The notes under the pieces are model-generated. The model did not search any database. It was given only the letters and a program-made list of their open reading frames with translations, and was not told the DNA's origin. Shown here one piece after another: positions 38,495 through 47,965 of a stretch of DNA of 64,000 nucleotides (position 1 is its first letter; every line of letters begins with the position of its first letter). The DNA is taken from positions 92,951 through 156,950 of the forward strand of contig NZ_JAKTTI010000005.1 in the NCBI RefSeq assembly GCF_022427965.1, in the 5' to 3' direction. Position numbers and translations under genes: made by a program. This stretch comes from Fredinandcohnia quinoae (lineage in GTDB: Bacteria; Bacillota; Bacilli; Bacillales; Bacillaceae_L).

Positions 38495-38620
38495 ATGTCA
38501 AAATCAAAACAACGTTCACAAAAAGGAAAGCCAAATTCAGATACAACAAATAATGTAATGGCAGCTGAAGAGATGGAGAAGGCCATTCAACCGACAAAAC
38601 GTCAAAACGCAGAACAATAA
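38495..38620 (+). CDS. Small hydrophilic protein, 41 aa
   Basis: A short frame with GGAG seven bases before the ATG. The product is rich in Lys, Gln and Asn (KSKQRSQKGKPNSD, then NNVMAAEEMEKAIQ), with no membrane segment. It resembles small spore or stress peptides of Bacillaceae, but I cannot assign a family. A strong terminator follows within 10 bases, which supports it being a real transcript unit. Confidence 0.65.
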   Translation: MSKSKQRSQKGKPNSDTTNNVMAAEEMEKAIQPTKRQNAEQ

Positions 38621-38627
38621 GTACCGT

Positions 38628-38656
38628 AAACCGTACCAAAGAAAGGTACGGTTTTT
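38628..38656 (+). terminator. Terminator after the 41-aa gene
   Basis: AAACCGTACC pairs perfectly with GGTACGGTTT around a 7-nt loop and is followed by TTC. Placed directly after the small gene and before yqkD. Confidence 0.85.
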
Positions 38657-38722
38657 CATATGCGATTTTCATCTTAAAATGGTAAAATTGTAAACGAATA
38701 ACATACGGAGGAAACATACGTC

Positions 38723-39643
38723 ATGAAAAATTTTAAAAAGCTATTTATCACGATTGGAGTTATTTTAGGCTATGTCATTACTGTTGGCACATTTTTCACG
38801 AATAAAGTAATGTATATTAAAAAGAAATCTGACGAAACCATTCTGAAACGTGAATTAACAGAAGGCAGATTTACTTTGAATGAAGTATCCGCCCTACAAA
38901 AGGAAGAAATTGAAGTCAACTCAAAATTTGGATATTTGATTAAAGGATGGTTTGTTCGAGCAACAAATGAAAATAAGAAGTTTATTATTATCTCCCATGG
39001 AGTAACGATGAATAAAATAAATTCTATCAAATATATGAAAATATTCTTAAGGTTAGGCTGGAATGTGATCATTTATGACCAACGTCGCCATGGTGAAACA
39101 GGTGGTAAAACAACAAGCTATGGACATTATGAAAAATTTGATCTGAAATCCGTCGTTGATTGGGTTAAGCAACAATTTGGTAATAACATTACTCTCGGTA
39201 TACATGGAGAATCTATGGGGTCTGTCACAACCTTGCTTTACGCTGGCATGATTGAGGATGGTGCTAATTTTTACATAACTGATTGTCCTTTCTCAGACTT
39301 TGAAGCTCAGTTACGCTATCGCTTAAAGGTTGAATTCAAGCTTCCATCACTACTTGTTATGCCTTTTGCAAATTCCTTTTTAAAACTTCGGGATGGTTAT
39401 ACTATTAAGGATGTATCACCATTATCTGTCATAAAAAATATTAAAAACCCAGTATTATTTATTCATAGTGCAGAGGATGATTACATCTTACCTGAAATGA
39501 CAAAAGAATTATACGATATGAAGGAAGGACCGAAAAAACTATTTATTGCAGAAAGAGGTAGACATGCATATTCATATGCAGAGAATAAAGATGAATATGA
39601 ATATGTTATTAAAGAATTTTTAAGTCAATATGTAAAGGACTGA
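38723..39643 (+). CDS. yqkD: Alpha/beta hydrolase (YqkD-like)
   Basis: Membrane-anchored alpha/beta hydrolase. An N-terminal helix (residues 8-27) acts as signal anchor. The hydrolase fold shows the oxyanion region IISHGVTMN, then YDQRRHGETGGK, and the nucleophile elbow LGIHGESMGSVTTL (Ser). The catalytic Asp is near HSAEDDYILP and the His in ERGRHAYSYA. Length 306 aa agrees with YqkD. Substrate unknown. GGAGG precedes the ATG. Confidence 0.9.
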   Translation: MKNFKKLFITIGVILGYVITVGTFFTNKVMYIKKKSDETILKRELTEGRFTLNEVSALQKEEIEVNSKFGYLIKGWFVRATNENKKFIIISHGVTMNKINSIKYMKIFLRLGWNVIIYDQRRHGETGGKTTSYGHYEKFDLKSVVDWVKQQFGNNITLGIHGESMGSVTTLLYAGMIEDGANFYITDCPFSDFEAQLRYRLKVEFKLPSLLVMPFANSFLKLRDGYTIKDVSPLSVIKNIKNPVLFIHSAEDDYILPEMTKELYDMKEGPKKLFIAERGRHAYSYAENKDEYEYVIKEFLSQYVKD

Positions 39644-39665
39644 TTGTTGAATGAATCAGTCCCTC
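39634..39665. terminator. Bidirectional terminator between yqkD and yqkC
   Basis: GGACTGATT pairs with AATCAGTCC around an 8-nt loop. It serves the convergent yqkD and yqkC genes. The flanks are moderately T-rich. Confidence 0.75.
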
Positions 39666-39669
39666 TTAC

Positions 39670-39912
39670 TTATCCCAGTACATCAGTAATTTCTTGCATG
39701 TTCTCACGAATCCATTGTAATGCCGCTTCCATTGTTTCGTATTCTTGTACATCGAATGTTACTTCATCTTGGATAAGCCAGACATCTTTTTCCTCTTGAT
39801 TTGCTCCGGCGATTGACCAATGAAGCAAACTAAATGGGTGATTATCACTTAAGAAGGTTACCCATGTCTTGCTATTTGCAATTTCCTTAATCATGTTAAG
39901 CTTTTGATCCAT
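39670..39912 (-). CDS. yqkC: YqkC-like DUF2552 protein
   Basis: An 80-aa soluble acidic protein with the pattern [23 protein letters not shown] and a C-terminal helix [11 protein letters not shown], matching the DUF2552/YqkC family. ATG at 39912 has AGGTGG five bases upstream. It overlaps the end of yqkB by 17 bases, indicating one transcript. Function unknown. Confidence 0.85.
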   Translation of the reverse strand: MDQKLNMIKEIANSKTWVTFLSDNHPFSLLHWSIAGANQEEKDVWLIQDEVTFDVQEYETMEAALQWIRENMQEITDVLG

Positions 39913-40246
39913 TAGTACCACCTACTTCGATTAACCTCAGCCGGGGATTGAGAATTTGATTTGGGCTTTTCAGCATAAAGCAATTTGCTGATTCAACTAC
40001 ATCAATCGTCATTTCTTCGTCCATAAAAACCATTTTTGATTTTTCTAGTAAAATCGGTTGATAATTTGTCTCAATAATTATATCATCTTCATCTTCATCA
40101 ATCGGATCAATTAGCCATAATGCTGTTACACCACTTAGAACACATCCACAGCCATCTGTTTCATATTTTAATTTTAGTAATTTATTTTTATTGGTATATG
40201 TCGTTTCTAGTTTTTTAACTGCTTTTCCTGTAAATTGAATCTTCAC
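39896..40246 (-). CDS. yqkB: YqkB-like HesB/IscA-type protein
   Basis: A 116-aa protein of the A-type Fe-S carrier fold family. It begins [13 protein letters not shown] and carries [14 protein letters not shown], where the Cys pair is a possible metal ligand. It lacks the canonical C-terminal CGCG motif, so Fe-S carrier function is uncertain. GTG at 40246 has GAGGAG at the right distance; the longer frame to 40297 is unsupported. Paired with yqkC, and divergent from a CDGSH Fe-S protein. Confidence 0.85.
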   Translation of the reverse strand: MKIQFTGKAVKKLETTYTNKNKLLKLKYETDGCGCVLSGVTALWLIDPIDEDEDDIIIETNYQPILLEKSKMVFMDEEMTIDVVESANCFMLKSPNQILNPRLRLIEVGGTNGSKA

Positions 40247-40411
40247 TGTTATTTCTCCTCTTTTCTTTGTATTGACTATTTTATCATAATTCGCCATCTA
40301 TTACATAACGTACAATAAGTCAATATTTCGTATAGTATTTGTTTTTTAATCGTTCATATCTTATTATCAATATATGTATAGTGAAAATATTCTAAAAAGG
40401 AGAGTTATTAA

Positions 40412-40618
40412 ATGTCTAATATAACGATAAAAGTAAATGATAACGGCTCATTACGCGTAACTGGCGATGTTGAATTAATTGATGGTGAAGGAAATAAAAT
40501 TCAGACGAAACAAACTTTTTCTTTATGTAGATGTGGTTTATCGAAAAACAAACCGTTTTGCGATGGCTCACACAAAGGAAATTTTGAATCGGTTGTGCGT
40601 GCAGCGAAAGAGGAATAA
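40412..40618 (+). CDS. CDGSH-type iron-sulfur protein
   Basis: A 68-aa protein with the exact CDGSH signature: Cys-Arg-Cys-Gly-Leu-Ser-x3-Pro-Phe-Cys-Asp-Gly-Ser-His. Three Cys and one His should bind a labile [2Fe-2S] cluster. An N-terminal beta-strand region (ITIKVNDNGSLRVTGDVELID) precedes it, as in bacterial small mitoNEET-like proteins. AAAAGGAG precedes the ATG. The biological role is not known. Confidence 0.93.
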   Translation: MSNITIKVNDNGSLRVTGDVELIDGEGNKIQTKQTFSLCRCGLSKNKPFCDGSHKGNFESVVRAAKEE

Positions 40619-40624
40619 TTTAGA

Positions 40625-40652
40625 AAACCGAGCGGCTACGTTCGGTTTTTTC
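40625..40652 (+). terminator. Terminator after the CDGSH gene
   Basis: AAACCGA pairs with TCGGTTT around a 10-nt loop with extra GC pairing, followed by TTTTCT. Confidence 0.85.
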
Positions 40653-40703
40653 TTTGATAGTTGCTATCATCGTAATAATAGTTGAAATAGGAGGGAAATA
40701 ATT

Positions 40704-42515
40704 ATGCCTGATTGGTCATACCATTTATTATTCAAACCAATCTTGTCCCACCTCCCCACTTCTTTTTCAAGGGAATTTATTCATCGGGGGATGAATACGA
40801 TTGCCTCTTTTCCTGGTGGAAATCACTTCATTAACTTCCTTGGTAGAGAAGAATCATCTCTACTATTGGAAAAAGAGATACAGGGAATGAAGTTTCATAA
40901 TCCTGTTGGGCTATCTGGGAAAATAGATCCATTATTGTCAGGCACTAAGGCATTTTCAAATCTCGGATTCGGTTTTATTGAGATTGGACCTGTTACAACG
41001 AATGCACAATTAAATGATACAGCACCAGCTGTTAATCATAGAATGCAAATCATTGAATTTTCATCAAACTATGAATCAATTGGATTACATCAAACGATAC
41101 AGAAATTAAGTAAACAGAAAATCAAGCAACCTCTTATCATTAGACTTGCTGGAACAATTGCAGAACAATTAGAAATGATTGCAGAATTAGATCCTTTTGC
41201 CGATGCTTTTATTATCGAATCTACACACACTTCATTTATAGGCAAAACGAATAAGCCTCTTTTTCTAGCAATAGCCACTGATGATGTTAGTCAATTATCA
41301 CTTGATTCCGTCAAAAACTACTTCTCGGGTATTGTTTTGGATGAACCAATCCAGGTAACACCTAAAGAGAACCTTTCGAAATTGTTGGAGGAAATAAAAT
41401 TTTTAAGGGAAAATCACTCCCAACTTCCTATTATTACCTCCGGTGGAATCTATGAACCAGCTGACGCATTAAAGCTACTTGATGCAGGGGCAAATCTTGT
41501 CATGTTGTCAGGAGGTTATGTATTTTCCGGCCCCGGCCTGACAAAACGGATAAATGAAGCAATTTTATCAGAGTTACAACCAAAATACACTTCTTACAAA
41601 GGCTGGGAATGGTACTGGTTATTCGGATGTTCGATATTCATTGGGGGCATTATTGCCTTAATAATAAGTTTAACAACCATTATTCTCCCCTATGATGAGC
41701 ATTTTCTTGGGATGAACAGGGAATTGATTCTCCTATTCAATGAACGGATTTTGTTGTTTATGGCCCATGATCGAATGACCCTTGCTGGAACAATGATATC
41801 CGGTGGGGTTGTATACATGGCTCTTGCTAAATATGGTGTGCGCAATGGTTTGCTTTGGGCAAAACAAGCAATTGACCTTGCCGCAATTCTTGGTTTTTTT
41901 GGGATCTTTCTGTTTATTGGATATGGTTATTTTGATTGGCTCCATCTTATCTTTTGGCTTGTTTTATTACCGATGTTCGTGATTGGTTTCCTTAAAACAA
42001 AACATCTCCGTGGCACACCTTCTTCCTTAAATAGGAGGAATCATCAGACTTGGAAACGGAGTTTAGTTGGCCAACTTGCATTTGTTATACTCGGTTTTTC
42101 ATTTGTACTTGGTGGGATTATTATTTCTTTGATTGGTGTTTCGAATGTTTTTGTTTCAACAGATATTCTCTATCTTTGTATGCCTCCTGAAATGCTAGAT
42201 TCATTTAATGATAAACTCATTTCTGTTATTGCCCATGACCGTGCCGGATTTGGCAGTGCACTTTTGAGTGTCGGATTTTTAGTTCTCATGCTTTCGCTTT
42301 GGGGATTTCAACAAGGTAATAGATGGGTGTGGTGGACGCTTCTTTTTGGTGGATTTCCTGCCTTTATAGCAGGAATTTGGATTCACTTTGCAATCGGATA
42401 TACGACCTTTATCCATCTGCTACCCGCTTATTTTGCGTTATTTTTATATGTTATCGGTCTGTTAATGTCTTATCCATTCTTTCATAAAAAAGAAGATGAG
42501 CACTATATTATATAG
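40704..42515 (+). CDS. Degenerate dihydroorotate-dehydrogenase-like barrel fused to a duplicated membrane domain
   Basis: A 603-aa two-part protein. Residues 1 to about 295 resemble a class 2 dihydroorotate dehydrogenase: FHNPVGLSGKIDP, FGFIEIGPVT, and the FMN-phosphate region TSGGIYEPADALKLLDAGANLV with GYVFSGPGLTKRI. The catalytic-serine segment of active enzymes is replaced by FIIESTHTSF (about 170-178), so orotate synthesis is doubtful. Residues 304-595 form about eight membrane helices in two similar halves. Each half has GGII, a FN-acid-basic-aliphatic turn and an identical AHDR motif (354-357 and 510-513). AGGAGGG precedes the ATG. Function unknown; possibly a flavin-linked membrane protein. 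Confidence 0.85.
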   Translation: MPDWSYHLLFKPILSHLPTSFSREFIHRGMNTIASFPGGNHFINFLGREESSLLLEKEIQGMKFHNPVGLSGKIDPLLSGTKAFSNLGFGFIEIGPVTTNAQLNDTAPAVNHRMQIIEFSSNYESIGLHQTIQKLSKQKIKQPLIIRLAGTIAEQLEMIAELDPFADAFIIESTHTSFIGKTNKPLFLAIATDDVSQLSLDSVKNYFSGIVLDEPIQVTPKENLSKLLEEIKFLRENHSQLPIITSGGIYEPADALKLLDAGANLVMLSGGYVFSGPGLTKRINEAILSELQPKYTSYKGWEWYWLFGCSIFIGGIIALIISLTTIILPYDEHFLGMNRELILLFNERILLFMAHDRMTLAGTMISGGVVYMALAKYGVRNGLLWAKQAIDLAAILGFFGIFLFIGYGYFDWLHLIFWLVLLPMFVIGFLKTKHLRGTPSSLNRRNHQTWKRSLVGQLAFVILGFSFVLGGIIISLIGVSNVFVSTDILYLCMPPEMLDSFNDKLISVIAHDRAGFGSALLSVGFLVLMLSLWGFQQGNRWVWWTLLFGGFPAFIAGIWIHFAIGYTTFIHLLPAYFALFLYVIGLLMSYPFFHKKEDEHYII

Positions 42516-42533
42516 TAGTTCATCTTCTTTTTC
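42486..42533 (+). terminator. Terminator at the end of the barrel-membrane fusion gene
   Basis: AAAGAAGATGA pairs with TCATCTTCTTT, with ACTATAT/ATATAGT inside, and T-rich exit. It overlaps the last codons of the fusion gene and is shared with the convergent permease gene. Confidence 0.8.
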
Positions 42534-42538
42534 TTCAT

Positions 42539-45124
42539 TTAAATACTCTCCTGCTTTAATCCATCGATTATATTTTCCTTTTTCACCTTTGAACTGGAAT
42601 AGAGCATCGCGATACTCACGATAACAAACACTCCAGTGATGACATAAAGAATATTTAACCACGGAATTGCAAAGCTAAAACTAAAGCTATTCATTAATGC
42701 CATATGGATCAAATACATCACAATAATACTGATGGGTAGTCCAAATAACAATGATTTGATTCCATAAAAAATACTTTCATAATTAATCATTTTATTGAAT
42801 CCTTTTGGTGTCATTCCCACTGATTTCAACATGGCGAATTCACGCTTTCGAAGTGAAATTGAGGTGGAAATTGTATTAAAAATATTTGCTACCGATATTA
42901 AAGTTATTAGCGCGATAAAACCATAAACAAATACTGACATTAACAAAAGTAATTGTTCTTCATTCTGTCTTTGTTGATAGATGTTATAAACTTGGATGCT
43001 GCCCTTCATTTCCTCAATTTTTTGTTGAGTTTTCAAAGGGTCAGAGCTTTTTAGATAGAGGTACGAATGAATATCGTTTTGATACTGATTCTTTACTAAT
43101 TGCTTTAGTACTTGTTCAGATACAATGACATTCAACCCACCTACCCCTGCAGAATGAACACCCATTGGAAATGTATCTGTCAATGCAGCAATTTCTACCT
43201 TGTTTAAATCGTCTTCTGCTCCTGTCTCCCAGTCTTGGTAGTAAAGAGGAAGAGATTTGCCAACCTTTGTATGAATCGCCTTTCTTTCAACAAATTTTCC
43301 AGAGTCCCCATCTTCATATTGGATTGTATCAATGATGATTGCAGATTGCTTGCCAGAATCACCTGTTAGTTGATGGTAATCTACTCCAATTTCTCTCGCA
43401 TACTTTTGCAAACTCTTTTCATCTAATGCTGTAAGAGTAATAAAGTATTGATATTTACCGTCTTTTAAGCTACTTTCATCATAAATCTCTAATTCATCAG
43501 CTATATCTTTTTTGTCAATCCATGATGTCAAACTAATTTCCTTCAACCACGTATACTCTGCTACATCCTCTAAAGATGCAATGGATTTGAAAAGCTCTAG
43601 AGTGTTTTCTTCTTGTGTGGAAACTTGAATATCATAATTTACACCAGCCTGTGAAAGCTCCATTGATTTTTTTATATTCGATGTAAAAAAGGATACTGAC
43701 AAAAATAGGATGATACTTATAACAAGCGAGAAAACAGTTGCTTGATATCTTCGCTTATTTCTTTTTAAATTTTTCAAGCCAATTTCTGCTTCAATACCAA
43801 ATAACTTCCGGATGAACGTTGATGTTTTCACTGTTTTTCCAGTTAACTTAATATCTGTTGTTTGTCTGATTGCATCAATTGCCGAAACTCTTGATGCTTT
43901 TAAGGCAGGTAGATAGGTTGAAATAAAAATCGTTAACATTGAAATAACACAGGTAATTATGATGGATAAGGGGGTAACCGACAATGTTAATTTTTCAGTA
44001 ACTCCTAATGCACCTTCAATAATCGTGTTAATGAATAAAAAGGTAATCCCAATTCCTATAAGACCACAAATAATTCCAATCGGGATACTAATGAGGCCAA
44101 TCACCATTCCCTCAAAAAAGACTGAATTCCGTTTCTGTTTCTTGGTCGCCCCTACACTTGAAAGCATGCCTAAATGGCGTGAACGTTCGGAAACAGAAAT
44201 GGCAAATGCATTATAGATTAATGAAATGGACCCAATCATAATAACCGCCATAATAATAGCCGTTAAAGAATAGAGTGTGGTACGCAGACTACTATTATTG
44301 GTTAAACCGTAGTATCGTAATAATTCATTATTAAATGCTACAGATTCAATCTTATTTTTCTTTGCTAATTCTTCTGCATGGGTGAATAAAGATTTATTGA
44401 CTTTATTCAAGACAACCGTCGCATTTACTGTATCATTTGCCTTTATCATTTTTTCATCCAAATAGGTTAGAATGGTATATCCTGGTGCCCATGCTGGTTC
44501 CCATGTCGGCCGTTTCATTATTCCTACAATGGTGAAGGACCTAGTTTCGGTCTTTTTTAATGTTTCAGTTCGACCATCATCATCTGTTTGTAGTGGTCGG
44601 GACTGATCAAGAATGGTATCCTGCCCTTCACTATTCTCTTGAATTCGTTTTCCAACTTGGATAGTTAATTGGTCGCCTATTTTGTACGTAACTTTTGCAT
44701 TTTTATCAATTGCTTCTGAAATAAGAAGTTCATTTACAGACTTTGGTAATCTTCCCTCGCTTACCTCAATTGGAAATTGTTTGAAGCCTTGTGTATTATA
44801 TTCCTTTACAAATAAGTATGGCTTATTTTCATTTTGACTACCATCCAACATGGCATAGCCAATATCACTCGAGATCACAAGTTTTTTTGTTGCTTCATCA
44901 TTTTTAACTGCTTCAAGTTGTTCCTTATTTACATCCTTATATAGAACATGCCATTCTCCTTCTTTTGCAATATTCTGCCTCTGCATTAATTCTAAAAAGG
45001 AAGTGCCAAGAGTTGCAACTGCAGTGACCATCGCAACTGAAATAATGACGCCAATGATTGTCACAAGCGTCCGTCTTTTGTTTTGCTTCAAATGTCTAAT
45101 CGTTAGCTTGTTTACAATATTCAT
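42539..45124 (-). CDS. ABC transporter permease with two FtsX domains
   Basis: An 861-aa membrane protein of the MacB/FtsX superfamily. One N-terminal helix (about 20-40) is followed by a large extracytoplasmic domain and three helices (about 280-410). A further single helix near 465-485 precedes a second extracytoplasmic domain and three C-terminal helices. Both FtsX units show the shared pattern of a Glu-Arg-hydrophobic loop after the helix (VSERSRHLGMLSSVGATKKQ and LRKREFAMLKSVGMTPKGF). Its start overlaps the ATPase stop by 4 bases. Such permeases often serve in antimicrobial-peptide sensing or lipoprotein and cell-wall processes; the substrate here is unknown. Confidence 0.9.
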   Translation of the reverse strand: MNIVNKLTIRHLKQNKRRTLVTIIGVIISVAMVTAVATLGTSFLELMQRQNIAKEGEWHVLYKDVNKEQLEAVKNDEATKKLVISSDIGYAMLDGSQNENKPYLFVKEYNTQGFKQFPIEVSEGRLPKSVNELLISEAIDKNAKVTYKIGDQLTIQVGKRIQENSEGQDTILDQSRPLQTDDDGRTETLKKTETRSFTIVGIMKRPTWEPAWAPGYTILTYLDEKMIKANDTVNATVVLNKVNKSLFTHAEELAKKNKIESVAFNNELLRYYGLTNNSSLRTTLYSLTAIIMAVIMIGSISLIYNAFAISVSERSRHLGMLSSVGATKKQKRNSVFFEGMVIGLISIPIGIICGLIGIGITFLFINTIIEGALGVTEKLTLSVTPLSIIITCVISMLTIFISTYLPALKASRVSAIDAIRQTTDIKLTGKTVKTSTFIRKLFGIEAEIGLKNLKRNKRRYQATVFSLVISIILFLSVSFFTSNIKKSMELSQAGVNYDIQVSTQEENTLELFKSIASLEDVAEYTWLKEISLTSWIDKKDIADELEIYDESSLKDGKYQYFITLTALDEKSLQKYAREIGVDYHQLTGDSGKQSAIIIDTIQYEDGDSGKFVERKAIHTKVGKSLPLYYQDWETGAEDDLNKVEIAALTDTFPMGVHSAGVGGLNVIVSEQVLKQLVKNQYQNDIHSYLYLKSSDPLKTQQKIEEMKGSIQVYNIYQQRQNEEQLLLLMSVFVYGFIALITLISVANIFNTISTSISLRKREFAMLKSVGMTPKGFNKMINYESIFYGIKSLLFGLPISIIVMYLIHMALMNSFSFSFAIPWLNILYVITGVFVIVSIAMLYSSSKVKKENIIDGLKQESI

Positions 45125-45804
45125 GGACGGATCACCTCATCCTTAGCAATCCTTCCGTCTTCGATTGAAATAATTCTATCAGCCTGTAGTGCAATTCTTT
45201 CATCATGTGTGATGACGATTAATGTTTGATTGTATGTTTTATTAAACATTTTTAAAAGATCAATGATTTCACCACTGTTCTTGCTATCTAGATTTCCAGT
45301 TGGCTCATCCGCTAGCATAATCGCAGGATTATTCATAAGTGCTCTGCCGATGGATACTCGTTGTTGCTGTCCACCTGAAAGCTGGTTCGGCAAATGCTGT
45401 AAGCGATTTTGTAAATTTAAGATTTTTACTATCTCTTCAAAATGCTTCAAATCGACCTTATGTTCGTCAAGTAATAATGGTAAAGTAATATTTTCTTCAA
45501 CTGTTAGTACGGGTATGAGATTATAAAACTGATAAATTAACCCGATTTGCCTTCTTCTGAAAATAGCTAACTGGGTTTCATTAAGTTTATAAATATCGGT
45601 ATTGTCCACAAACACTTTTCCACTTGTTGGTCGATCTACCCCTCCAAGCATATGAAGTAAAGTTGACTTCCCTGACCCTGATGGCCCAATGATTGCGATA
45701 AATTCTCCTTTCCTTACAGAAAAAGAAATATCATCAAGTGCCTTCACTGCCGTTTCACCTTTCCCATAAATTTTAGACAGATTCTCTATTTTTAAGATTT
45801 CCAT
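45121..45804 (-). CDS. ABC transporter ATP-binding protein
   Basis: A 227-aa ATPase of the MacB/LolD/BceA group. Walker A is GPSGSGKST at residues 40-48. The Q-loop, the ABC signature LSGGQQQR, Walker [10 protein letters not shown] and the switch His in VITHDER are all present. It powers the permease encoded just downstream with a 4-base overlap. The histidine kinase and response regulator genes lie upstream, so sensing and transport are likely linked. Confidence 0.95.
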   Translation of the reverse strand: MEILKIENLSKIYGKGETAVKALDDISFSVRKGEFIAIIGPSGSGKSTLLHMLGGVDRPTSGKVFVDNTDIYKLNETQLAIFRRRQIGLIYQFYNLIPVLTVEENITLPLLLDEHKVDLKHFEEIVKILNLQNRLQHLPNQLSGGQQQRVSIGRALMNNPAIMLADEPTGNLDSKNSGEIIDLLKMFNKTYNQTLIVITHDERIALQADRIISIEDGRIAKDEVIRP

Positions 45805-45897
45805 GTAAAAACCTCCATATTGTGCTGTTGGTTATAGTTTATCTGCCCAAAATGACTATGAAGTGACTACTAAGTGACATTTTAGTCACATAAGACC

Positions 45898-46899
45898 TTA
45901 GATTATTTGTTTATAAAACTTGATTCGAAACTGCGTACCTTCGTTTTCTTTACTTTTAACTTCAATATCTCCATTCTGACTCGTAATAATGCTATGGGCC
46001 ATCGCAAGACCAATACCAACACTCTCCTCACTTGCATGTTCCCCTTTATAAAAACGCTTAAATATGTAAGGTAAATCTTTTTTAGGGATTCCCTTCCCAT
46101 TATCGGATATAAGAATTTCTGTAAACAGGGCATTCTCTGAATACGAAATTTGGATTCCACCCCTATCTGGAGTATGTTCCACACAGTTTTTCAAAATATT
46201 AATCAATGCTTCAGTTGTCCAATTCAGATCGCCTTGAAAGGTAACCGATTGTTCACCTATTATCGAGAGAGTCTGTTCTTTAATGTCCATTGGGATAAGA
46301 ACAGGTTCCAATGCTTTTTGGATAAGTTTGTCCACAAATAATTGATCTTTTTTGAACTTGATCGTTCCTGCATCAATTTTTGAAAGCTTTAATAAAGAAG
46401 AAACAAGCCATTCAATTCGTTCTAGCTGAATTCGAATATTACTAGTGAATTCGATTCTTTTTGGTTCAGAAAGACTAGCATCACTTAATAAATCTGCCAT
46501 CACGACCATTGATGTCAGTGGTGTTTTTAATTGATGAGATATGTCTGAAATGGCGTTTGTCAGATTGACCTTATCCTTTTGCAAATATAAGCTTTGTTCT
46601 GATAGCATTTGTGTCACTTTATAAATATCATTTTTTAAAATACTAAGCTCACCTTCATGATTTTCACGTAGATCAAGGGAATAATCGCCATTACTAATTT
46701 GACGCAAATAACTAGAAAGCTTTTTGATTTCACGATATCGCCACCTTGTAAATAGGAGGTAGCTTCCGATTAGTAGAATCGTAGTAAATAGCATTAGGAC
46801 AGTTGCAGCTGGAGAGATAAAAGCTGCTATTATTGTTCCTACTATACTTATTGTGCACATCGTTAAGACTAGAATTTGAATCTCTTTGTTGCGCAGCAT
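45898..46899 (-). CDS. Sensor histidine kinase
   Basis: A 333-aa membrane kinase. Two helices (residues 8-26 and 32-50) with almost no extracellular loop precede a HAMP-like linker. The dimerisation domain has the phosphorylated His122 in SDISHQLKTPLTSM. The HATPase domain shows N (NILKNCVEH), G1 (DNGKGIP), F (YIFKRFYKG) and G2 (GIGLAMA) boxes. The minimal sensor loop is like intramembrane-sensing kinases that get their signal from a partner ABC transporter. Cognate regulator is encoded immediately upstream. Confidence 0.94.
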   Translation of the reverse strand: MLRNKEIQILVLTMCTISIVGTIIAAFISPAATVLMLFTTILLIGSYLLFTRWRYREIKKLSSYLRQISNGDYSLDLRENHEGELSILKNDIYKVTQMLSEQSLYLQKDKVNLTNAISDISHQLKTPLTSMVVMADLLSDASLSEPKRIEFTSNIRIQLERIEWLVSSLLKLSKIDAGTIKFKKDQLFVDKLIQKALEPVLIPMDIKEQTLSIIGEQSVTFQGDLNWTTEALINILKNCVEHTPDRGGIQISYSENALFTEILISDNGKGIPKKDLPYIFKRFYKGEHASEESVGIGLAMAHSIITSQNGDIEVKSKENEGTQFRIKFYKQII

Positions 46900-47583
46900 T
46901 TAATCACCAACCTTATATCCCATACCTCGTACTGTTTTAATAATCGTCGGAGCTTGTGGATTTTCTTCTAATTTTTCGCGGAGCCTTTTTATGTATACTG
47001 TTAACGTATTATCATTGACAAAGTCACCAGCAACATCCCATATCTGCTCTAACAGTTGATTCCTTGAAAGAATCTGACCTAGATGATTGGCAAAGATGAG
47101 TAATAAGCGGTACTCCAGTGCGGTCAATAGAATTTCTTCGTCATTCTTATACACCTTGCCTTCAAGTGTATTAATCCGGATATTTTCTATTACAATTGTT
47201 GTTTTTATAGGGGGCTGCCTATGATATCTTCGTAGAACAGACTTAATTCTTGATAAGAGCTCACGAATTCGAAAAGGCTTTGTAATATAATCATCTGCCC
47301 CCATATCAAGTCCCATGACTACATTTCCTTCATCATCAATTGCAGTTAAAAAGATGACAGGAATATCACTTCGTTCCTTCACCATTTTACATAAATCATA
47401 ACCACTTCCATCTGGGAGTGATAGATCAAATAAACATAGGGAAAGTTCCTCTAATTCCTCTGATATGACTTTTTTTGCTGTTGTAGCATTATGGCATACA
47501 ACTGTGGAAAAATTGTCCTGCTGGAGTGAATATTCAAGCCCTGCTGCGATTGTTTTATCATCTTCTACGAGTAGTATTTTCAT
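46900..47583 (-). CDS. OmpR-family response regulator
   Basis: A 227-aa two-domain regulator. The receiver domain has acidic Asp8-Asp9, the phosphorylated Asp53 in FDLSLPDGS, and Lys in DDYITKPF. The C-terminal winged helix shows LTALEYRLLLIFANHLGQILSRNQLLEQIWD and VYIKRLREKLEENP, typical of OmpR/PhoB DNA-binding domains. It is one base from the kinase gene and 25 bases after the MerR gene. Likely controls the adjacent ABC transporter. Confidence 0.95.
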   Translation of the reverse strand: MKILLVEDDKTIAAGLEYSLQQDNFSTVVCHNATTAKKVISEELEELSLCLFDLSLPDGSGYDLCKMVKERSDIPVIFLTAIDDEGNVVMGLDMGADDYITKPFRIRELLSRIKSVLRRYHRQPPIKTTIVIENIRINTLEGKVYKNDEEILLTALEYRLLLIFANHLGQILSRNQLLEQIWDVAGDFVNDNTLTVYIKRLREKLEENPQAPTIIKTVRGMGYKVGD

Positions 47584-47608
47584 GTTCTCATCCTTTTTGA
47601 GCCTTCAC

Positions 47609-47965
47609 TTATAAAAAAGCTCTCAACTTTTCTACTTCTTGTTGTAATTGAGTACGTCTATGATATATTTCTTCCTCTTCCTGACGAAACTTCTCAACAT
47701 GGTTTTTAAGTTGATGATACACCTCTTTCACTAACATATGATCCCCACATCCAAGAGCTTTCTTTAATTCAAATAATAATTGAATATCTTTTAAACTAAG
47801 CCCCATCGACTTTAATTCTACAATAACCTGAAAATCTAAAATATCTTTCTCTCCATACTCTCTATAATTACCCTTTCTTATCGGGGTAAGTAAATTTAAT
47901 TCTTCATAATGACGGATTGTGTCCTTTGTTGTATTTAATAGAGTAATAAATTCTCCTATTCTCAC
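47609..47965 (-). CDS. MerR-family transcriptional regulator
   Basis: A 118-aa regulator. An N-terminal MerR helix-turn-helix (RIGEFITLLNTTKDTIRHYEELNLL, then YREYGEKDILDFQVIVELKSMGLSLKDI) leads into a long dimerisation helix. There is no large ligand domain. A single cysteine (GCGDHM) is unlikely to make a classical metal site. GTG at 47965 gives better ribosome-binding spacing than the GTG three codons earlier. The divergent promoter at 47993-48023 carries a dyad suited to this protein. Confidence 0.88.
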   Translation of the reverse strand: MRIGEFITLLNTTKDTIRHYEELNLLTPIRKGNYREYGEKDILDFQVIVELKSMGLSLKDIQLLFELKKALGCGDHMLVKEVYHQLKNHVEKFRQEEEEIYHRRTQLQQEVEKLRAFL

